Assembly: GCF_030651995.1 (NCBI RefSeq)
Contig: NZ_JAUSBN010000020.1
Span: forward strand, 1-64,000
Direction: 5' to 3'
DNA: 64,000 nucleotides
DNA from: Reyranella sp.
GTDB lineage: Bacteria > Pseudomonadota > Alphaproteobacteria > Reyranellales > Reyranellaceae
A program made the translations under genes and the position numbers. Shown here piece after piece: positions 58,758-64,000 of the stretch (the first letter of the stretch is position 1; the number at the start of each line of letters is the position of its first letter). The notes beneath the pieces are model-generated. The model saw only the letters and a program-made list of their open reading frames with translations. It had not been told where the DNA came from and searched no databases.

Positions 58758-59879
58758 CTAGGGGGATGGAACGCGCTGCTCGGCGGCGCGCATCCCCTCC
58801 TTGTGCGCCTTCCCCGGTTTCTTGGCGAGAAACTCCTCGGCCCTGCGCAAGGCGTGGCCCAGGCGCCTGTTGTCGGTCTGGTCGACCTGCTCGGGGAATT
58901 CGGTCTTGATCACCTCGAGATAGGCTCGCGCCGCCAGCCGGCCCTGGAGCTTTCGGATGAGGCGCATCTTCGAGAGTGCCATGAAGAAGCGGCGGGCCGG
59001 GTCGGCGGACCGGTGCAGGGCGATGCTGGCAAGGCGTAGCTGCTCGGCAGGCGCCAGGTCGTTCCCGAGCCCGTCCAGGACGGCCTGGGGGATTTCCTTC
59101 CGGCACAGGAAAATGGCGCTGGAGCCGATCTCGCCGACGAACTCGAAATAGTCCGCCAGGGCTTCCTGGTGGGTCTTTATCCAGGGCAGCTCCTCGAAGA
59201 AATAGTCCTGATGGATCACCAGGGAACGCCCGGGGATCAGTCTCGAATGGAACCGCTGAAAGGCGCGAAGGCTGAGGGCGGGCGCCTTGAGAATATCGAG
59301 GAACAGGATTTCGACCGGACAGTCGGGCCCGGTGGCGTCCATGAAGTCGCCGATGCGGAGATCGATGAGATCCTTCACGGGGTCGATGTTGCGGCGCAGT
59401 TCGGATTCGAACGACTCTCCCGGTGCGGCGGCTAGCGTCAGGCCATGCTTCCTGAAGAACTGCGGCATGTTGGGGTTCACGATCGCTCTTTCGTACGAAA
59501 CGATCGGCCGCGGCCAGTTCCGCACGATTTCCTCGTGCCGGGGATTCGAGCGGACGCCTTCGCCGAAGCACCGCGTCGATCCTCCGAGGAAGATCCCCGC
59601 ATCCACGATGATTCCCGTGCCGTCGTAGTAGCGGCTGGCCAGCCCGAAGAGGAGCTGCTTTTCCGGAAGCGACATCATCGAGGGGGTGTCGCGGCAGGAC
59701 GGCGGGATCGAGTCGACCAGCGGCGCGAAAGCGGCGTTCAGCCGGACCATCTGCAACGGCCTGGTGGGCGTCAGAAGCTCGACCTCTGCGGAGGGCGCGA
59801 CCTCCGGCTCGGCTCGCGCCGTGGTGGCGGCTCCCGCCATTCTCCCAAGGAGCTGTTTCGCCCCGTGCAGTAACGCCAT
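58758..59879 (-). CDS. Methyltransferase-fold protein (TylF/MycF-like)
   Basis: This is a 373-residue protein with a class I SAM-methyltransferase-like core. IIVDAGIFLGGSTRCF (about 90-105) corresponds to motif I. EILFLDILKAPALSLRAF resembles the central strand with the acidic residue, and PGRSLVIHQDYFFEELPW matches the TylF/macrocin-O-methyltransferase group, which uses an Asp-rich metal site. A helical C-terminal extension of about 110 residues follows. I chose the ATG at 59879 with GGGAG upstream over a GTG at 59915. The acceptor is unknown. Confidence 0.6.
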   Translation of the reverse strand: MALLHGAKQLLGRMAGAATTARAEPEVAPSAEVELLTPTRPLQMVRLNAAFAPLVDSIPPSCRDTPSMMSLPEKQLLFGLASRYYDGTGIIVDAGIFLGGSTRCFGEGVRSNPRHEEIVRNWPRPIVSYERAIVNPNMPQFFRKHGLTLAAAPGESFESELRRNIDPVKDLIDLRIGDFMDATGPDCPVEILFLDILKAPALSLRAFQRFHSRLIPGRSLVIHQDYFFEELPWIKTHQEALADYFEFVGEIGSSAIFLCRKEIPQAVLDGLGNDLAPAEQLRLASIALHRSADPARRFFMALSKMRLIRKLQGRLAARAYLEVIKTEFPEQVDQTDNRRLGHALRRAEEFLAKKPGKAHKEGMRAAEQRVPSP

Positions 59880-59942
59880 GACCGCTCCCGGGCCGATGTT
59901 GCTCGACTCTGCCACCGTGTCGTCGGCCGGTGCAACCTGATC

Positions 59943-60908
59943 TCAGAACAGTCGCAGGAACACGAAAACCATGGCCACGCAAATCGCCGATATGAAGGCG
60001 GCACCCAGGAGGTTCGTCCGGAGCTCCCTGCCCGGCGCTGGCCGCAGCCACCATCCGAAGCGACCGGCGATCCACGGCACGAGGAAGCCGGTGAGGAAGA
60101 CGCTTGCGATGTTGCCGAGGAAGAGCGAGACCGCGAAGGGCAGGTGAAGCTCCCGGTCGAGCAGGGGGGTGCCGATGAAGTACCCGAACAGCATCACGAT
60201 CGGGTAGAGCATCAGCAGGACGAGCATGTCCATCTTCCACACCGGCAGGGGCGCGTCGCCGGGGGAGGCGTCGCGGAACCACTGTTCGAAGCCGGAACTC
60301 GCGATGCGCGCGTGGGTTTCCTCGGTGAGCGGCTCCGCTTCCTTGAGGAGGGCCTGGCGGACGGGCGACTCGAGCCAGGCCCGCAGGTTGGCCTCGGTAT
60401 CGAAGCGCAGGATCGCGATGAAATGCTGCTGCACGCCGGGCACCGGCGGCTCGAAGCGATACCCCTGGAGCCCCGGGGCCTTGGATTGCTCGGCCGCGAT
60501 CCGGCGCACCCAGGCGCGGTATTCCGCTTCCTTGCCGGGCTTGACCCGGGTGGAAATGATGGTGGAGACGGGGGCCGGCCGGATGCCGTCGGCCTCGTCC
60601 TGGACGATGTGCACGTCGTCCTGGCCGACCAGCATCTGCGCCGCGCCTGCGATGCGCTTCTGACGCTCGGCCGACCCCAGCCAGCGCTGCGCATCGGCCA
60701 GGCTGGCGAAGCGCTGGAGGATGACCCAGTCGACCTGAAGGGGTGGATTGGGGGGCAGGAGCTGCTGCTCGAGAAAGCCGGGAAACCGGCTGATGGCGCT
60801 GCTGGTCTCACCCTGCCAGCGGGCGAATTCCTCGTTGTGCTCGGGGCGCACGCGGGTCTGCGTCACGATGCTGACGCTGCGCGCCGATGGAGGCACGGCA
60901 GTCTTCAC
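59943..60908 (-). CDS. Membrane protein with two antibiotic-biosynthesis-monooxygenase (ABM) domains
   Basis: This 321-residue protein has two ferredoxin-like ABM domains in tandem (about 10-100 and 105-195). Repeats such as VTQTRVRPEHNEEFARW and ISTRVKPGKEAEYRAW mark them. Three hydrophobic spans follow (about 222-245, 253-277 and 295-318). The GTG start overlaps the stop of the molybdenum hydroxylase gene by 4 nt (GTGA), so it is the third member of that operon. ABM domains can be cofactor-free oxygenases or simple dimerisation modules; the membrane anchoring here is unusual. Confidence 0.75.
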   Translation of the reverse strand: MKTAVPPSARSVSIVTQTRVRPEHNEEFARWQGETSSAISRFPGFLEQQLLPPNPPLQVDWVILQRFASLADAQRWLGSAERQKRIAGAAQMLVGQDDVHIVQDEADGIRPAPVSTIISTRVKPGKEAEYRAWVRRIAAEQSKAPGLQGYRFEPPVPGVQQHFIAILRFDTEANLRAWLESPVRQALLKEAEPLTEETHARIASSGFEQWFRDASPGDAPLPVWKMDMLVLLMLYPIVMLFGYFIGTPLLDRELHLPFAVSLFLGNIASVFLTGFLVPWIAGRFGWWLRPAPGRELRTNLLGAAFISAICVAMVFVFLRLF

Positions 60909-63607
60909 GACGTGGCCGCGAGCCTGGCGAAAAGCCGGTCGGGCGTGAACGGCAGATGGGCGAAGCGCACGCCTGTCGCATCGGCCAGCGCGTTGGCGAT
61001 CGCCGGCGCGACCGGATTGATGCCGCACTCGCCCTGGGACTTGGCGCCGAGCGGGCCGATCGAATCGATCGTGTCGGCGAAGAAGATGTCGGTGTGCGGC
61101 GTGTCGGCGTAGGTCGGAATTCGGTAGTTGCGCAACTGCGCGTTCACCATGTGCCCCTCTTCGTGAACCATGTTCTCGGTCAGCGCCCAGCCATAGCCCA
61201 TGGCGACCGCGCCATCGAGCTGGCCGCGGCACTGCATGGGATTGATCGGCCGTCCGATGTCGGCGGCATGCACGCTGTGCAGGATGCGGATCTCGCCGGT
61301 GACGCGATGGACGGCGAGCCGCACGCCCTGCACGTTGCAGGCGATGGTGCGGGGCGAGAGATAGGCCTTCCGACTGACCGTGAAGCGATGATCGAGTCTG
61401 GCCCCGGCGGCGTGGAGCTCGGCCAGCGGGATCCGCCGGTCGCCGCAGACGACCGCGTCGCCGTCCAGCCGGCACCGTTCCGGGTCGGTGCCGGTGTGCC
61501 GGCCGGCGAAGTCGAGGATGTCCCGGCACATCGCCCGGGCCGTGATGTCCACGGCCTTGCCCGCGACGACCGTGCCGGTGCTGGCGAAGGTGCCGGTGTC
61601 GTAGGGCGTGAGATCGGTATCGGCATTGACGATGGCGACGTCGCCGGCGCGCACGCCCAGCACCGCCGCGGCGATCTGCTTGTGCGCGGTGGTGATGCCG
61701 TTGCCCATCTCCGACGAGCCGACGGCCAGATGATAGGTCCCGTCGGCAAGAAGCTTCATCTCCGCGCCGGACCGGTGCTCGGTCGGCGGGCCGCATTCGA
61801 GCATCGCCAGCGCCACGCCGGTTCCCTCGGCCCAGTCCCCGCCTGCGGGCTTCGCGATGCCGTTACCGCGCGCCAGCTCGCGCTCGACGATGTCGAGGCA
61901 TTCGGCGATGCCATAGCTGCCGAAGCTCGCGTCGCTGGGTTCCTTCCAGATCGATTCGATGTTGTCTCCGGGCCGCACCACGTTCCGGCGCCGCATCTCG
62001 ATCGGATCGATGCCGAGCAGGCGCGCCAGCTCGTCGATGGCGCATTCGATCGCGAACGTCGTCTGCGAGGCGCCGTAGCCGCGGAAACCGCCGCCCGGCA
62101 CCATGTTGGTATAGACGGCGAAGCCCGCGCCCTTCTTGTTGTCGCAGCGATAGGCGGCGATCGGGCTGCCCATGGCGGCCGCCAGCGTCTCGCTGCCGTG
62201 ATTGCCATAGGCGCCGGTGTTGGACACGACGCGCACGTCCATCGCCGTCAGCGTGCCGTCCTTGCGGGCGCCGATCCTGACGTGGGTCGTCATCTGGTGC
62301 CGCGTGGTGGCGCCGAGGAATTCGTCCTCCCGCGTCCATTCCCATTTGACGGGGCGGCCGAGTTTCATCGTGGCGAACAGCACGAGGTCTTCCGAGACCA
62401 TCTCCTGCTTGCCGCCGAAGCCGCCGCCGACCCGCTCGGTGAAGACATGCAGGTCGCGGGCCTTGAGCCCCATCAGGTAGCAGAGCTTCTTCTGGGCGGC
62501 GAACGGGCCCTGTGAGCTGGTACGGACGTGCCAGCGCCGGTCCTCGCCCTGCCAGGCGATCGAACCGTGGGTTTCGAGATGGACGTGCTGGACCCGCGAC
62601 GTCGAATAGGTCCGCTCGTGGATGACGTCGGCCTGCCCGAAGCCTTTGACAACGTCGCCGATCTCTCCCTGCAGGTCGCAGTAGACGTTGCCGTCGCTGG
62701 TGAGGACGTCCTTGTCGTGGAGGAGGGGAGCTCCCGGCTGCATGGCCTCGACCGGATCGAAGACCGCCGGCAGCAGCTCGTATTCGACGTCGAGCGCCCG
62801 GCAGCCGGCTTCGGCCGCGCCCTCGTTCTCGGCAACCACGGCCGCGATGCGCTGCCCGACGAAGCGCGCGACATTGTCGAGCATGTAGGTGTCGTCGGGA
62901 TCGACGAGATGGTCCTCGTGCAGCGCCGTGCTGTAGAGCCGGCGCGGCACGTCTTCCCAGGTGTAGACGGCGACAACGCCGGATACCGCCAGCGCCGCCG
63001 TCCTGTCGATGCGGACGATGCGTGCGTGGGCGTGGGGCGAGCGCAGCACCTTGAGGTGCAGCATCCCCTCCATCGCAAGGTCCATCGTGTAGCGTGCCTT
63101 GCCGGTCAGGATGGCGTCGGTGAAGGGATTGGGCAGGCTGGCACCGCATGCCTTGCCGGCGACATCCGTTTCGATGTTGGACTTGCCGTCCAGCGCGTCG
63201 GCGATCGAGCGATAGCCGGTGCAGCGGCAGAGGTTGCCCTTCAGCGCGTGGGGAAGGTCGTCCTTCTGCCCGGGGCCGAAGGCCGCCGTCGTCATGATCA
63301 TGCCCGCGGCACAGAAGCCGCACTGGAAGGCCTGGGCGTCGTGAAAAGCCTTCTGGACCGGGTGCATCCCGCCCTCGGGAGCGAGACCTTCGATGGTCGT
63401 GACCTCGCGCCCCTCGGCGCGGAAAGCCGGGACGAGGCAGGAGTGGAACGGCTTGCCGTCGATCCACACGGTGCAGGCGCCGCAGTCGCCCGCGTCGCAG
63501 CCTTTTTTGACACCGAAGACTTCGAGATCGCGCAGGAAGGTGCGCAGGCACTGGCCGGGCCCGGGTTCGGCCTCGTAGGAATGGCCATTGACCAGGTAGT
63601 GGCTCAT
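60905..63607 (-). CDS. Xanthine dehydrogenase-family molybdenum hydroxylase, fused 2Fe-2S and molybdopterin subunits
   Basis: This 900-residue protein combines two subunits usually encoded apart. Residues 1-150 hold two 2Fe-2S clusters: the plant-ferredoxin type (Cys37, 42, 45, 57) and the helical type (Cys96, 99, 127, 129). From about 160 the molybdopterin-cytosine-dinucleotide domains follow, with VGGGFGGKQE and the catalytic-Glu region GAKSQGECG (Glu860). Such enzymes hydroxylate N-heterocycles, aldehydes or CO. No CO-dehydrogenase-type active-site signature is apparent and the substrate is unknown. It overlaps the upstream FAD-subunit gene by 4 nt and the downstream ABM gene by 4 nt. Confidence 0.9.
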   Translation of the reverse strand: MSHYLVNGHSYEAEPGPGQCLRTFLRDLEVFGVKKGCDAGDCGACTVWIDGKPFHSCLVPAFRAEGREVTTIEGLAPEGGMHPVQKAFHDAQAFQCGFCAAGMIMTTAAFGPGQKDDLPHALKGNLCRCTGYRSIADALDGKSNIETDVAGKACGASLPNPFTDAILTGKARYTMDLAMEGMLHLKVLRSPHAHARIVRIDRTAALAVSGVVAVYTWEDVPRRLYSTALHEDHLVDPDDTYMLDNVARFVGQRIAAVVAENEGAAEAGCRALDVEYELLPAVFDPVEAMQPGAPLLHDKDVLTSDGNVYCDLQGEIGDVVKGFGQADVIHERTYSTSRVQHVHLETHGSIAWQGEDRRWHVRTSSQGPFAAQKKLCYLMGLKARDLHVFTERVGGGFGGKQEMVSEDLVLFATMKLGRPVKWEWTREDEFLGATTRHQMTTHVRIGARKDGTLTAMDVRVVSNTGAYGNHGSETLAAAMGSPIAAYRCDNKKGAGFAVYTNMVPGGGFRGYGASQTTFAIECAIDELARLLGIDPIEMRRRNVVRPGDNIESIWKEPSDASFGSYGIAECLDIVERELARGNGIAKPAGGDWAEGTGVALAMLECGPPTEHRSGAEMKLLADGTYHLAVGSSEMGNGITTAHKQIAAAVLGVRAGDVAIVNADTDLTPYDTGTFASTGTVVAGKAVDITARAMCRDILDFAGRHTGTDPERCRLDGDAVVCGDRRIPLAELHAAGARLDHRFTVSRKAYLSPRTIACNVQGVRLAVHRVTGEIRILHSVHAADIGRPINPMQCRGQLDGAVAMGYGWALTENMVHEEGHMVNAQLRNYRIPTYADTPHTDIFFADTIDSIGPLGAKSQGECGINPVAPAIANALADATGVRFAHLPFTPDRLFARLAATS

Positions 63608-64000
63608 GCGAGTTCCGCCCGGATCTGCTCGGCGAGATAGTAGGTGATATGCCGCTTGTAGGCGGCCGAGCCATGCACGTCCTCGAAATACCCGTCAGGG
63701 GGCAGTCTCTCGTCGATTGCGAGGTGAAGCTCGGTGGCCGTTGGGGTGCGCTCGAAGCGCAGTTGCACCGGCCGCGGCGTCGCCGCCGTGACCGTGAGCA
63801 GGAAGTCGCGTCCATCGTCATCGACCGTCGCGACGATCAGGGCCGCCGAGCGGCCGAGTCGGGTGAGGGACATCTGGCGCATGGCATGGCGCTTGGTGAG
63901 CGCGGCCGCCGGCAGATGGATCGAGCGCAACAGCTCGCCCGGCCGCAGGACGTTCGTGTGATTGCCGGTGACGAAGTCGACGACGGGAACGGTCCGGGGC
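63604..64000 (-). CDS. FAD-binding subunit of molybdenum hydroxylase, 3' portion
   Basis: The frame is open from the right edge, so the gene starts beyond 64000. The visible 131 residues include VVDFVTGNHTNVLRPGELL, then SIHLP and MSLTRLGRSAALIVAT. These match the middle and C-terminal (CO-dehydrogenase flavoprotein C-terminal-like) part of CoxM/XdhB-type FAD subunits. It passes electrons from the Fe-S clusters of the next subunit to an acceptor. Its stop overlaps the start of the fused subunit as ATGA. Confidence 0.85.
   Translation of the reverse strand, partial: PRTVPVVDFVTGNHTNVLRPGELLRSIHLPAAALTKRHAMRQMSLTRLGRSAALIVATVDDDGRDFLLTVTAATPRPVQLRFERTPTATELHLAIDERLPPDGYFEDVHGSAAYKRHITYYLAEQIRAELA

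Noticed and set aside
60905..63607. CO dehydrogenase large subunit (CoxL form I)
   Set aside because: The 2Fe-2S domain is fused to the molybdopterin domain and I could not find the form I active-site loop, so only the broader xanthine dehydrogenase family is called.

Overview
The window is high-GC DNA from an alphaproteobacterium. The evidence is a single run of tuf, trpT, secE-nusG, rplKAJL, rpoBC, str, S10, spc and alpha gene clusters in alphaproteobacterial style, the ribosomal-protein sequences themselves, RpoB and RpoC of about 1390 residues each, and a metabolic complement rich in acyl-CoA, FAD-linked oxidase and molybdenum hydroxylase genes. A Reyranella/Rhodospirillales-like soil or freshwater organism would fit, but this is an impression and not a demonstrated placement.

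Region 1 (1-31085) is the transcription/translation supercluster, all on the + strand. It holds the 3' end of one tuf copy, tRNA-Trp(CCA), secE, nusG, rplK, rplA, rplJ, rplL, rpoB, rpoC, then rpsL, rpsG, fusA and a complete second tuf. The S10, spc and alpha sets follow, ending with rpoA-rplQ and a strong intrinsic terminator at 31055. Visible control points are structured leaders before rplK and rplJ, a hairpin with a T-run between rplL and rpoB, a hairpin after rpoC, a textbook promoter before rpsL (TTGACG-17-TATAAG) and another before rpsM (TTGACT-16-TATAAT).

Region 2 (31128-52387) is chromosomal metabolism and signalling. It contains a GNAT enzyme, a divergent acyl-CoA dehydrogenase/enoyl-CoA hydratase-like pair, and a compact signalling operon (class III cyclase-FHA protein, membrane Ser/Thr kinase with a nuclease-like tail, glycine-zipper lipoprotein). 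Next come an isocitrate-lyase/PEP-mutase family enzyme with a small membrane protein, tandem FAD-linked 2-hydroxyacid oxidases, tsaC/sua5-cysQ, an SsuD-like flavin monooxygenase with an IclR regulator, and mtnP. The region ends with two SDRs, a 6-phosphogluconate dehydrogenase divergent from gluconokinase, an unusual PLP-enzyme-like protein, and a 24-residue membrane peptide ahead of a multi-pass membrane protein.

Region 3 (about 52.4-55.8 kb) is a scar. A sulfotransferase-like gene is followed by a decayed copy of the 3' half of tRNA-Glu, a frameshifted tyrosine-recombinase remnant, two truncated genes fused at a deletion junction (GSCFA-domain and a membrane protein), two small hypothetical genes, and the intact tRNA-Glu(CTC). 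This looks like a collapsed integrative element at a tRNA gene.

Region 4 (55871-64000) holds an O-methyltransferase divergent from a class II aldolase, a PhyH-type dioxygenase, a methyltransferase-fold protein, and a translationally coupled molybdenum hydroxylase operon: FAD subunit, fused 2Fe-2S/molybdopterin subunit, and a membrane-anchored double ABM-domain protein. The FAD subunit gene runs off the right edge.
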